From: Crocodylus rhombifer
Taxonomy: Eukaryota; Chordata; Crocodylia; Crocodylidae
DNA length: 64,000 nucleotides
Reading direction: 5' to 3'
Assembly: GCA_038503035.1 (NCBI GenBank)
Contig: JAVSML010024333.1
Location: 138,996 to 202,995 of the forward strand
Shown: one piece after another, positions 33,831-44,372 of the stretch
Position numbering within the stretch: the stretch's first letter is position 1
Layout: every line of letters starts with the position of its first letter
Notes under the pieces: generated by a model
Told to the model about the DNA's origin: nothing
Databases searched by the model: none
The model's input: the letters and a program-made list of their open reading frames with translations, nothing else
Made by a program: the position numbers and the translations under genes

Positions 33831-34814
33831 CATGAGGAGTCAGTTATGGCTTCCAGGCACTTAAGCAGCTGCGGGAGTCACCAAAGGAGGTGGCTACTAG
33901 AGTACTTCCCACAGTAGTGACTGGACCTCCTCTACTTGGAACCGTCTCCATCTTTCACAGTCTATCTGCCTCTCTTCTCTGCCCCATCCCCCTCACCCAC
34001 ATCGTATCCATGCCCCCATTCCCTTCCCTCCTCTTTCCATCTAGAGGATCCCCCCCACCAAAATCTCCACCTGAAAAGGAGTGGCCCTTTGCTGCCTTCG
34101 CATCTTCACTCAGTTGGTGTGTTCTGCTCTTCCCTCACCCTAAACCTAAATGGTTTTTCTATTTAGACAAGAACCACTTCGCAGGAAAGATTGCCTGCTA
34201 TATCATGTGTGCACTGCAGTGCCAGCCAGCAGGGCCCTCATCTTGCTTGCTCCTGAGCCAATAGCTTCATAAACAATAGTAATAATAAACAACCCAATAA
34301 CTGAAGTTGTACCAGTCATAGTAGGTGTTGGGGACTCTGTCAAGATGCTGAAAGGCTGCCTCGGTGACTTTCTGTCAGTGACCAGAGTACCCTAAAAGCA
34401 TTTCACAGTTTGCTATAGCACCTAGTCCCCTAAGGTTCTGGGTGATCCAGAGCCTGAGATAAAATATCACCATGGGTAGTAATCCTACCCATGAGATGGC
34501 AGACAGCATGTGCTTGCAGACACAGCACATGCTTTGCCATTGGATTACAAATCATCCTTCTGTAGTAGTAGAGTATCAGAGATCAAGACTCCAGACTCAA
34601 GGAGAGTGAGTGTTCTCTAGTGGTTGGAGTCATGTTTAGTGATGGAATAGCTATAGCATGCATGTTTTGCCCTACTTGTTCTGAAAGGCAGCATGACTGA
34701 GTGGATAAAGTGGGAAGCTGCTGCATGAGATTCCTGTGCTCCTTCCAGAACTCTGCCTAGAAAAGATGCTCCACTGGGACCTGAAGCCTTGGCCAGCAAG
34801 AATATCATATAGTT

Positions 34815-35310
34815 ATACAAAAGTAGGGCTTGAGGGGACCTCCATAGGTCATCTTGTCCAGCCTCTCACCAGAGACAGTATCATCATTCCTGTCTAAACG
34901 TTCCTATACAAATCCATTGTCCAAATGTTCCTATATGAATCCATTGTCCAACCTATTACTACAACTACACAGTCAATCCAGACACAGCCACAAGACATAG
35001 CACCCTAACCTGCCACAGGTTAAGCAAGGGGACACTTTGCTCACTCCATTTTCCTGTTTTGCATGCCAATGTCATGCTGCTACAAGGGTTGTTGAAAATA
35101 TGCTCAAGAGATCCAAGGAAAAGGTCCATGTCCCCCACTACAGAATAAGGCAACCCCCCTGCCTCCCAGTCTGCGTGAATCTGACCATGGAGTAAAATTC
35201 CTTCCCGTTCTAAAATATGGTGATTGGTCTGACCCTGAGCTAAAGGGTAAAACCTTCTAGCCAGGAACCTCTGGGTTTAAGTCCAAGCAGGAGCACTGGC
35301 ACATCCCAGT
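34815..35310 (-). mobile_element. CR1 3' end, minus strand
   Basis: Antisense tail 'ttgaggggacctccataggt' then 'catcttgtccagcctc'. Subfamily words follow: 'ctaacctgccacaggttaag', 'aaaattccttcccg' and 'aaccttctagccaggaacct'. A segment near 34890-34940 carries a small tandem duplication of the 'ttcctatac/gaatccattgtcca' word. Confidence 0.6.
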
Positions 35311-36453
35311 CAAAATCCCCAGCCTTGGCTGCAGCCAGCCCCCAATGTTTCTGAGGAAGGCACAATGCAATGCTGTATAGAGATACCCAAAAGTGCTCTG
35401 AAAGGGCCAGCTCTAGTGCTGGAAACAGTATAACCACATGAACATAGCACCCCACCCAACCTAATATACCCTGCTTCAGGAGGACTTGAAGAAGCACCAT
35501 GCTAATCCTACTGTATTGCTTTTGGTGCTAAAGCTAGCTCAGGTACCACTATGTGGCTCCGCATTGTACCATTCAGACATACCCTAAAAAGGCTGGCATC
35601 TGCACAGAATTACAACCAGCCTTCAGTAGCAATAACAGTAGAGCTCATGAGCTACCAGTGTGAAGCTCAATCCACCTTCCTCTGACTGTAGAGTATTTGG
35701 TGACGTCCTTGTCCTGCTTTCCTTCCTTTGTCCCATAGTTTAACAACTAGAGGAACCAGTCGTGTGTTGTACTCTACTCTGGTGACTTTCAGAGCAAACC
35801 CTGAGATAATAGCACATAATGTTACTAATTTGGGGTTTTGACTGCATGCCCGGGATGTGTCTTCCCTGCAGCTATGAATAATTGCAATGTTTTCAGCTAC
35901 ACTCATTCAGCACATACAGCTTCATGTTGTAGTTGTTCTCTTTTGACCTGGCCTGTGGCCACCACAGTTCACTGAAGAGTGTGGGTGGATTGTTGCTGTT
36001 CTTTGTTTATCAATGATGCTTGTGGCTCTCCTGAGCTAGTTTAGGCCGAGGGTCACTGCTCTTCCATTTTGCTGTCTTGCATCCATTAACTGGCTTTAGA
36101 TCCTTGCCACATCCCTGTGCTTCATCATCTAGCTGCTCCCCTCCATAGTCAGTTCTTTGGCCTGTTGCCCTCTATCCCACCACAGAGCACAGTCTGCAGC
36201 AGGTAGCCATCAGACTGGTTGCTTCATCCAAACCGTCAGAATGTTTTCCTCGCTGCTGCTGAAGTGACTCTCTCTTTCAAATGATCTCTTCTGAGTGCCT
36301 TTGTTCTGACATAGTCATGACAGCTGACTGCAAGCAGCCTGTAGTGATCACTGAACTCAATAAATTCGCAGGCGTGTATGAATGAAAAAAACGTGCTTTA
36401 ATTGTAGAGAAGTATGCAACATATACAGAACCTTTGTCTGTCTCTCAGTAACT

Positions 36454-36705
36454 GGGCACATCTACACAAGACGCAACTGCAGTCATTACTGCGCATTTAT
36501 TTAGTACTTGTAATAGCAAGTACTAAATGAATGTGCAGTAACCAGAGTTGCTGCACAATAGTGCTGGCAAATGTCTTTTAAGTGACACTACTGCACAAGC
36601 CTAATAATACTGCACAGTAGCATATTAGCACTGTCCGTGCTATGACATGCTATTGTGCTGTATTTTTCAGCTATTGTGCAGTCAATATCTCATGTCGATG
36701 TGCCC
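36454..36705. mobile_element. MITE with ACT target duplication
   Basis: Left end GGGCACATCTACACAAG and right end reverse-complemented GGGCACATCGACATGAG. ACT lies directly outside both ends (36451-36453 and 36706-36708). The interior is rich in 'tactgcacagtagc', 'tatttagtacttg' and 'caagtactaaatg', the latter two forming a hairpin. Related copies are at 41163-41413 and, decayed, at 56360-56530. 252 bp, no coding capacity. Confidence 0.7.
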
Positions 36706-37516
36706 ACTGACTCCTAACTAGCTGCTCCATAAGGGCCTGCCCCCCAAGTCCCAACTCACTCACTCTCCTGTTAGGGAGCATCTATAAATTAGAACTTCTA
36801 TCACTATACTGCTGTTGGCAACATTTCACTCCAAAGGCCAGCAGTGTGATTGTGCCAGCTTTCCTGAAAGTCCAGTTGCATGCAGTGTCCTGAAAAATCC
36901 AGGTTACTAAGAAAATATGGGTCTCAAGCTGACCCTTTTCATGCCAATCCTAGGTGCAGTGTGGGTCTGGGTAAACCCTTCCCACTGCTCTGACCATTCT
37001 GCCCTATGGATGGATACCTGCTAGGGAACAGAGGGAAACCAAACAGCAAAGTTTACGCAAGACTGAAAACAGGATGTAGGTGTCCAGGGTCTGGGAAGTC
37101 AGCAGATACCTTTACTGTTCCACAGAGTCTCCCAAGATCTTTTATGAGCTGTCATCCAGAACAGGACACTTTCTCCCATAGAATCTTCTGGGGATTATTG
37201 ACAATAGTGTAACTAGGGGTGGGTGAGTGGGACGCTAGTTCCAGGCAGTGATTTAGAGGGTATGCCAGAATGGGAGGAATGGGAGCCCCTGTGCTGCAGC
37301 AGCAGCATCCCATGCTATGCAGCAACAGCAGCCAGGGTCTTTGAGTTTCTAGGATCAGTAAGACACACATACAGCCACATGCACTCCCTAGTATCTCTGC
37401 CTAGGGCATAACACATGCAACATAGACCTCTGATTGTTGGCACGACATATGGAGGCATAGATGAGGTGCAGGAGGTGTTTCTGTGTTAATGAGTCTCCTT
37501 CCTTTGTCTATTCCAG

Positions 37517-37602
37517 ATCAATTTTATCTTTTTATTCAACATTGTCCGAATACTCATGACGAAGCTCCGGGCCTCAACCACATCAGAGACCATCCAGTAC
37601 AG
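37517..37602 (+). CDS. CRHR1: CRHR1 exon: end of helix 5 and third intracellular loop
   Basis: 28 codons: [20 protein letters not shown] and TTSETIQY plus two bases of Arg310, human 282-310. The loop [19 protein letters not shown] is the main G-protein contact of this family and is unchanged as far as I recall the human sequence. Acceptor 'tctattccag', donor gtagca. Confidence 0.95.
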
Positions 37603-38348
37603 GTAGCAGTGAACACTGGGGAATACCATAATAGCACTGTAACAAAGTGCTTGTCCAGAGGGTGACCATGATGCCCCCTGGTGGTCACATGGCCCTAACC
37701 TGTTCTGCCCTTGTGGGGAACCCTCCCCTTTGCTCACCCACCATGCCTTGATGTTCTAGTCCTTTAAAGGAAGGGAGGCTGCCCCAGGGCTTTCCAAGGC
37801 TGGCCTCACTCACTTGCAGGCTAATCATGTGTCTTGGGGTACCCACATATGCTTGTCAGGGCCCAGCCTTCTCAGCCTCAGCCACCTCTTTCTATTGGCT
37901 GGTTCCTATGGCCTTGGCCCACAGCACTGAACCTGGCTTCTGGGTCCCAGCCTTGTCCTGACCCTCCTTGGGGCTTGTCTCTGCCCAGTTTCTGGGCTCC
38001 AGCCTCTCCAGCCTGAAACATTGCCCAGCTCTGGGCTCTCTGGCTCTAAACACTGCCCCGCTTCTGGCTCTGCTTGCTAACTCTGCCCCCAGCAGGGCTC
38101 AAGACAACCATGTGCCCCTAGGGCACTACTGAGACCTCCAAAAACCACCCTTCATAGTCCCCCCATTTCCACCTTCATGTCCTAGAGAACAGCCATTCCT
38201 CACTTCCAATAAAACTAGCCAACCTTGCCCAAGGACTGCAGAGATTTCTCTGGCAGTCTGCTTTTCATAGCTGTATTGTCCCCACCAAAGCCTCCTCACA
38301 GTAATGCTGTGGGCTCAGTGGATAAATACACCCAGTGGAGTCAAGGCT

Positions 38349-38585
38349 GTTTGTTGTAGCCATGTTAGTCTAAGCATATAGGCAGACAAGGTTATTTGGG
38401 TAAATGTTATCTCTTTTATTAGACCAAATGAATAGTCGGAAAAAAATTTCCTTGCAAGCTTTCAGGAACGGCAGACTCTCCCTATGCCTGAAGAAGTGTG
38501 CCTGTGTCTGAAAGCTTGCAAAGAACAATTTTTCCAACTATTCAGTTAGTCTAAAGAAGATATCACATTTACCCGAATAAACTTG
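38349..38585 (+). mobile_element. Penelope-like foldback repeat with hammerhead-like core
   Basis: Starts 'gtttgttgtagccatgttag'. The two halves are long imperfect inverted copies: 'gggtaaatgttatctctttt' and 'gaatagtcggaaaaaa' near 38398-38446 return reversed at 38530-38578. The centre has TTGCAAGCTTTC, then CTGAAGA (38488-38494), then GAAAGCTTGCAA. From memory, repeats that begin 'gtagccatgttagtct' and carry CTGAxGA...GAAA are Penelope-like terminal repeats with hammerhead ribozymes. The family assignment is inference. A small piece of a similar repeat is at 59915-59965. Confidence 0.5.
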
Positions 38586-38853
38586 CCTGACCTCTGCAGT
38601 CAAGCATTTTGACTCAGTCCTTCCTCCTCTGTTATAAAAAAGACCCAAGCAGCTCACCACAGGAATCAAGCCAACAAAGTCTGTGTGAGCTTCAAAGACC
38701 ACAGGCAACTGGCTGTGAGAGAGTTCGTCATTAGTCTTAGTGTTACCAGCAAAATGCTTTCCATTCCTCCCACATACCCTGGCTCTCCTCATCTCAGAGA
38801 TGACTGTGTTTCAGCAGTGCCATCTCTGAAATACTTTGGAGCACTCCTTAATG

Positions 38854-39040
38854 CAGGGGCAGGCAGTTATTTTGGGTGGAGGGACACTTACTGAGTTTTG
38901 GCAAGCCATAAAGGGCTGCATGACAGGCAGCCAGGGGCAGATAAATATTAATTTTCTAAATTGTTTAGGGGCCCCACAGGACGGATAGAATGGCCTGGTG
39001 GACCACATCTGGCCCACAGGCTGCATTTTGCCCACCCCTG
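38854..39040. mobile_element. Short hAT MITE with 8-bp target duplication
   Basis: The left end CAGGGGCAGGCAGTTA and right end reverse-complemented CAGGGGTGGGCAAAATGCAG are inverted termini. Flanks are ccttaatg (38846-38853) and ctttaatg (39041-39048), a 7/8 match. Only 187 bp. The interior keeps 'ggaccacatctggcccac', the hAT subterminal phrase found in several other elements here. Confidence 0.8.
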
Positions 39041-39503
39041 CTTTAATGAATGTTGTCCACCAGTTCCTAGCTGTTGTCAGCACAGCTGGACAGAAAAAGG
39101 ATATCCAACCCTTCTAGCCAAGAAAGAAGTATCATGGGATGGAAAGGGCCAGGACTGCGGTGTGATAGGCTTTCCAAAGGACCTGTCTTAGGACCACAGG
39201 CCTGGTTGACTACCATTTTAAGAAGTCAAAATGACTACCCATTTTAGGAGCAGGGGTCTCAGAAGTTCCAGCCAGAAAGTCTGTGTTTGAGATTGTCTAA
39301 AGGGAGCATAGTAGCTGAATAACTGTCTTTGCAAAAGCCTTCCCCAAAGGGTCTGACTTTCTGCTCTCTGAAGCTGGCCATACAAATCCTGGCACAGAGG
39401 TGAGAATTAAATTGCTGCTTGGGAGCAAAACAAAGGACAAGCTAAGATAAATGAATCAATGCAGCCCAAACACCTGCTGTCCCATCTCAGGGGAGGAAAC
39501 AGA

Positions 39504-39847
39504 GGGTGTCTTCATACATGCTCCAGGGATTGTGGGAAGGAGGTTTCTTTAATTAGAGAGGCTCCTGGGAGCTGCTCTAATTAAAGTGCCTGCAGCATCT
39601 TCTGTATTCGATGTCCTGCACTTCAAAATGGCGGTGGGGGGAGCTTTAACTAAAGCTCATTCAACAAACCTTAGTTAAAGCACCCCTGCTGCCATTTTGA
39701 AGCACAGGGATGCTGAGTACACAAGAAACCAAGGCTGCTGGAGCATGTTAATTAGCACTCACCAGCAGCCTCAATTCAGCAAGTCTGCTCCAACATGAAC
39801 TAACTAGCACACATCAGAGCAGGCATCAGGCATATGTGTAGATGCCC
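39504..39847. mobile_element. MITE with AGA target duplication and internal palindrome
   Basis: Left end GGGTGTCTTCATACATGCTC and right end reverse-complemented GGGCATCTACACATATG. AGA lies directly outside both ends. A large inner foldback pairs 'cttcaaaatggcggtggggg' with 'ctgctgccattttgaag', with 'tttaactaaagc' and 'cttagttaaagc' flanking the loop. Same family as 18416-19097 and 29012-29300. Confidence 0.7.
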
Positions 39848-40416
39848 AGAGCTTTCTTGGGTACATGGTAGAGCTTATTTACCCTCCCCTTTCCAGATAG
39901 CATTTTGCAAAAAAAGAGTGAATCTCTGAATCCTAAAATGCCAGCTGTCCTGCAGGAAGGAAAGGTCTTTCTGTCCTTCAGTGAAGTGGACTCTTCCTGT
40001 AGAGGCAGAAGGAGACTTCCCGAATGTACATAGTGTATGCTTGAGAAGATGGTTTTGCACTGCTAGAACTAGTTTAATTGAACCTCTTTGCAAATAATGA
40101 ATAAACATACTTTATTAGTATTGTTAGTACAGGTGGTTGGGAATGTTTCAGCGTTCCTTCACCTGCAAAGGCCAGCTTTTCAGAAATGAAACGTTTTGTC
40201 AGAGTTCAGTTTTGAATAAATTTTCAACTTGGAAAATAACTGAGGGAAAACGTAAAACAGTCAAAAGAAAACATTTTGAGTCACCCAGACTGAATGCTTC
40301 TGAATTTTTAGGTCAGGAAAATTGTCAAGATTTCTACCTGTTTCAGGACAGGGAAAAACTTGTGATTTCCAGAAAATATTTGTGGGTTTTGAAAACTTTG
40401 TAATAGTTTCATAGAT

Positions 40417-40802
40417 CAGGGCAATTCAATCGCTAAACATCCAGGGGCTGCACATCCCACTGGCCACATCGGTAGAGGCTGCACACTGTATGGGCCACCC
40501 CAATGGGAGCCATGGGCCTAGGGCTGGACACCATGTGGACACCTGCCCTCCCACCCCTGCACCCCACACTCACAAAGCTCCAACCTCAGCCCTGGTCCCG
40601 ACATTGTGTCATACTACACCACACCACCCCTTGGGGTGGGCACAGAAAGCAGAAACCAAAAGAGGCAGGGAAGACTTGGCTCTAGCTGCTATGGCAGCTG
40701 GATTGATGTGGGGGAGCAGCAGCTGGGTGGGAGCCGGGGGGGGCCATAATTTAACTTCCTCCAGGCTACATGTGGCCCACAGGCTGCAACCGGACATCCA
40801 TG
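40417..40802. mobile_element. hAT-like element with perfect 8-bp target duplication
   Basis: Flanked on both sides by tcatagat (40409-40416 and 40803-40810). The termini CAGGGCAATTCAAT and, reverse-complemented, CATGGATGTCCGGT are only loosely related. The subterminal 'gctacatgtggcccacaggc' is hAT-like. The target site is the terminal repeat of a minus-strand CR1 whose tail continues after 40803. Part of the match could be due to that simple tail. Confidence 0.65.
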
Positions 40803-40912
40803 TCATAGATTATAAGCCTAAAGGGACCATTGTAATGTTCCAGTCTGACCTTTGTATAGCACTGGTCTTAGGACTTCCTCAAATTCATTGCTGTTTGGGT
40901 TAGAGCAGATAT
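40803..40912 (-). mobile_element. CR1 3' end fragment, minus strand
   Basis: Antisense tail 'tcatagattataagcctaaa', then 'gggaccattgtaatgttcca' and 'gtctgacctttgtatagcac'. Its last bases lie left of the hAT at 40401-40416. Truncated at about 40912. Confidence 0.6.
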
Positions 40913-41162
40913 TTTACCAGAAAAAATTAGCTTTTCACTTGTAAATTTCCCAGGATGGAGATTAGTAAACGGTTGGTAAATTGCTCTACCAGTTGATGTC
41001 TTTCAATGTGTGCCTTATTTCTAGGCTGAATTTGTATAGCTTCGGTTTTCAGTCATTGATTCTTGTTATACCTTTATCTCTTGGACTGAAATGTGTTCTA
41101 CCATTCAAGTGTCTACAGAAGCACTTATGCACTGTGATGGAGCTCAACGGATTGAGCTCATT

Positions 41163-41413
41163 GGGCTACACAAGACACTGACTGTCTAGTAGCTGAATAA
41201 TACTGAGCAGTAGCACATCACAGCACAGACACTGCTAATACGCTACTGTGCAGTATTATTAGGCTACTGTACAATAGCATCACTTAGAAGACGTTTGCCA
41301 CTGCTACTGTGCAGTAACTCCAGTTACTGCACATTTATTTAGTACTTGCTAATACAAGTACTAAGTAAATGTGCAGTACTGACTGCACAGTAGCATCTTT
41401 TATAGATGTGCTC
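41163..41413. mobile_element. MITE related to 36454-36705, opposite orientation
   Basis: Left end 'gggctacacaagacact', right end 'atagatgtgctc'. The interior shares 'tactgtgcagtattattagg', 'ttatttagtacttgctaat' and 'caagtactaagtaaatgtgc' with the element at 36454. The flanks do not match, so edges are approximate. Confidence 0.55.
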
Positions 41414-41524
41414 AGTGAGTCTTTCACTATGAAGCATGTGCTTCTTGCTCTCCAATTTACCAGTGATTTTCTTGAGCTGTGGACGCCAGAAGTGGATGCA
41501 GTTGTCCCACTGTCAGGTACATAA

Positions 41525-41975
41525 AATCAGAGAAAGGTAGGACTGGAAAGGATTACAGGTCACCTAGTTCAGCCTGCTTTTCAAGGCAGGATCTTCTAAA
41601 CCACCTATCTAAACCGTCCTAGACAAGTGCTCGTCTAACCTATTACTAAAACTGTACAAACTCCCCTGTCACACAGCCACTAGGCACAATGCCCCAAAAC
41701 ACCAAAAGTGCTCTAATTTACGATTGGTAAAGCAGGGGGATGAGGGCACTGCCAGTATACTTCCACTGCAAGAACAAAAAGTATTTGTTAAAATACATTT
41801 GAAAGATTCAAAGAAGAGTGCCAGGCCCCCCCAGCTATAGAGAAAGGCAAAGATCCCCACACTCCATGCGTATCTTATTGTGGGGGTAAAATTCCTTCCT
41901 GATAACAAATGTGATGATTGGTCTGACTGAGTAAAGGAACAAGACCGTCTAGTCTGGAACCTCTGGGTTTTTTAA
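41525..41975 (-). mobile_element. CR1 3' end, minus strand
   Basis: Antisense tail 'gaaaggtaggactggaaagg', then 'cacctagttcagcctgc' and the subfamily words 'aaaattccttcctgat' and 'caagaccgtctagtctggaa'. It directly precedes an older CR1 stretch in the same orientation. Confidence 0.6.
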
Positions 41976-42750
41976 ATGATGCCACCTCTATACTCCTCCC
42001 CTGTAGTCCCCTCTTTTTACTTCCAAAGGTTGTATTTGCCCAGCTGGCCACAGCATCACACCAAAAGCTCTTACGCAACTGATTGTCCACTTTGAGCCCT
42101 TTAGTCTGGTTCTCCAGGATTAAGTCCCACATGCTGCAAATGTAGCAGGTATGCCTGGTGCCTCAGTATAGGACATTGCATTTGACTGTGCTGAAATGCC
42201 TATTGCTTCCTTGCCAACTGTTCCAGATTGCTCTGTCAGTGGGCTGACCTCTTTGCTATTTGCTGCTCCTCTAATTTGCGTGTCTGCAAATTTCATCAGC
42301 AATGATTTTGTGTTTTCTTCTAGGTCAGTGGTAAAAATATGAAATAGCTTAGGGCCAAGAAGTGTGGATCCCTACAGGAAAGAGACTGACTTCAGGTCCT
42401 TTCCCCAATTACAGTTACACTTCAGACCCATCAGTTGATTTTTAATCCATTTAATGCTGTGTTGATGCAGTGTTGTTCTGGTTTCCAAATCAAAATACAC
42501 ATGGTACAAATTCAAAGGCCTTACAGAAGTCTAGATCCATTATATCAGCCTATTACCTTTATCAACCAAATTTCTAATCTCATCAAAAACAAACATCAGA
42601 TTAATTTGACACAGTTTATTTTCTGAAAGTCCAAATTGATTGGTGTTAATAATTTTATCTGCTTTTAATTCTTTATTAATCAACTCCCCCACTATCTGTT
42701 CTTTAATTTCACCTGGGTTCATTGTCATGTATCCTGCCCAGTCCTAATTA
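41976..42750 (-). mobile_element. Older CR1 (L3-like) stretch, minus strand
   Basis: Antisense of a CR1 RT region: 'aaatttcatcagcaatgatt', 'aatatgaaatagcttaggg', 'atccattaatgctg'-like and 'ttggtgttaataattttatc' are counterparts of the well-known antisense CR1/L3 phrase order (thumb-side RT coding). Heavily mutated, with no usable frame. The assignment rests on phrase order and is moderate. Confidence 0.5.
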
Positions 42751-42796
42751 TCATGTTCAATTTACACGTGGAGAAACTGGACCACAGAGAGTCATA

Positions 42797-43232
42797 GGGT
42801 GTGTGTAGATGGAACGGGAGTTTACTTCATTCTAAATTGAAGCAGTGGGTTTTTTAAAACACTACTTCAATTTAGGGAGAAGTAAACCCCATGTAGTGTA
42901 CACCTGCGTCTTACCTTTCTCCTCTCCGGCGGCAGGGAGGGGAGGGCGAGCTGCCAGTGGGCGGAGTGGTCCCTAGGCTGTGGGGAGGAGGCTGGTGCTT
43001 CCCTCCACAGCAGCAGCACCCCCTTCCCTCCCCCCAGGTGGCACCCACGCACAGGCACCCTATTTGGGCAGTCCAGGGTGGCACCACAGCCACAGAGGGA
43101 AGGACCAGGTCCTCACACAGCTCATGCAGGCAGGCAGACTCCGGGGGGGGGAAAAAAAGATCAGGTGCAAAAGCATTTAACCCACTTCAAAGTGTCATGT
43201 ACACATGCCCCTCGTTTCATCTACACACACCC
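42797..43232. mobile_element. MITE with 20-bp inverted termini and ATA flanks
   Basis: Left GGGTGTGTGTAGATGGAACG and right reverse-complemented GGGTGTGTGTAGATGAAACG differ at one base. ATA sits just outside both ends (42794-42796 and 43233-43235). Subterminal 'ctaaattgaagcagtg' and 'cactacttcaatttag' form a hairpin at about 42833-42877. The middle is GC-rich. A longer relative in opposite orientation lies at about 60047-60678. Confidence 0.8.
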
Positions 43233-43729
43233 ATAGTGTCAAACATAATGACTTAAGTTTACGTGCTTGCAATCCACAGTTCTACACTATGGTAACTGGC
43301 CTGATTTTCAGATGCACTAAACATACAGTGTGCCAACAACTTCAGAGGGCATCCTGGGTGGTCAGGACTTGTATCTGTCAGGACATTTCTTTTGGGGCTG
43401 TCAGACCCTCACCATGTGCTCACGTTTGAACCTTCTGGCCTAAATGAGTGACATAATGAAGCCAGTAGTCCTGGCACTGCTGCCTCCATCCACTTCCCAC
43501 CAATAATTCTAGCATCATACAGAAGAAATAAATCCTTTCTAATAGGATGAGACAAGCTCCTTCTCACCCCACCTGCCATTTATGCTAATCTGATTGCTTC
43601 TTCTTTATCCATTAGGAGGGGCTAAACTCAGACTCACATGCCTCCAATCTGCCAGTGGGTGGGAGCAGGGGAGGTCTGCTGAGGTCTGCTGCTGTGCTGA
43701 TGCAGCTCACCTCTGTACTTTTTCCTCAG

Positions 43730-43772
43730 GAAAGCTGTGAAGGCCACGCTGGTCCTGCTGCCATTGCTGGGT

Positions 43773-43804
<32 letters not shown>

Positions 43805-43865
43805 GGAGGACGAGATCTCCCGCATTGTCTTCATCTACTTCAACTCTTTCCTGGAATCCTTCCAG
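43730..43865 (+). CDS. CRHR1: CRHR1 exon: helix 6, third extracellular loop, helix 7 start
   Basis: The first base completes Arg310, then [38 protein letters not shown] and SFLESFQ, human 311-355. It includes the helix 6 PLLGITY motif, whose proline kink opens on activation, and the NPGEDE loop that is CRHR1-like (CRHR2 has GEDD). Acceptor 'tttttcctcag', donor gtatga. Confidence 0.96.
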
Positions 43866-44330
43866 GTATGAGCTGTGGCAGCTGCATCACCCCATTGGCC
43901 AGACCCACGACATATGTACAGCCTACCAGCACCTCTCAGGCCACACCAGGGTTCCAAGAGATGTGCCACATGTGTGAAAAAGGGGCCCAGAGCTGTACTG
44001 GAGTCAAGAGCCTTGGGCTGTGTGGCAGTGATATGCAGCTTCATCCCACCCCAGTCCTCTGGAATCACTGCTAAATTCCATGAGAAACATCTGAAATTGC
44101 AAAGTTAAAAATAACTCTGATTTAGCTAGGTGTAAATTGACTCTGCTTTCTCCATGCCCAGGGACATCCTCCAACTGAAGCCACACCCAGAGCCTTCCAG
44201 GCTGGAGCCAATCCATTGCCCTACCCCTAAGGCTGGAGCTATGCCCCCTGTCCACCTTGGGCTGACTCCACGCCAAGGATTTCCCTCAAAGTTTGTAATA
44301 ATTGTGGTTCTTATGTTTCCTCCCCACCAG
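43866..44330 (+). other. CRHR1: CRHR1 intron (465 bp)
   Basis: Donor gtatgagctg, acceptor 'tttcctccccaccag'. Unique-looking sequence; no repeat or exon seen. Confidence 0.8.
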
Positions 44331-44372
44331 GGCTTCTTCGTCTCTGTCTTTTACTGCTTCCTGAACAGTGAG
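44331..44372 (+). CDS. CRHR1: CRHR1 exon: helix 7 (42 bp)
   Basis: A 14-codon exon, GFFVSVFYCFLNSE, human 356-369, phase 0 at both ends. With the preceding Gln it forms the class B helix 7 QGxxVxxxYCFxNxE motif. CRHR2 has FFNGE where this has FLNSE. Its small size means it falls below most frame-length cutoffs. Because it is in frame, skipping it would delete most of helix 7; such a splice form has been reported for mammalian CRHR1. Confidence 0.95.

Larger units (their letters stand above)
28565..37516 (+). other. CRHR1: CRHR1 intron (9 kb)
   Basis: The largest intron of the ten, donor gtaagagc, acceptor 'cctttgtctattccag'. It holds a MITE (29012-29300), minus-strand CR1 3' ends (31240-31640, 34815-35310), a palindromic element (31755-31870), a short plus-strand CR1 tail (33180-33340) within a GC-rich repeat (32920-33830), and a MITE (36454-36705). 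The stretches 29301-31100 and 35600-36450 look unique with no exon. Confidence 0.8.
37603..43729 (+). other. CRHR1: CRHR1 intron (6.1 kb)
   Basis: Donor gtagcagtg, acceptor 'ctgtactttttcctcag'. It holds a Penelope-like foldback (38349-38585), three hAT/MITE elements with target duplications (38854-39040, 39504-39847, 40417-40802), a MITE (41163-41413), CR1 pieces (40803-40912, 41525-42750) and a MITE (42797-43232). No other exon is visible. Confidence 0.8.

Noticed and set aside
18416..43232. MicroRNA genes from the strong hairpins.
   Set aside because: The hairpins fall within repeated MITE-like elements; without small-RNA evidence there is no reason to call genes.
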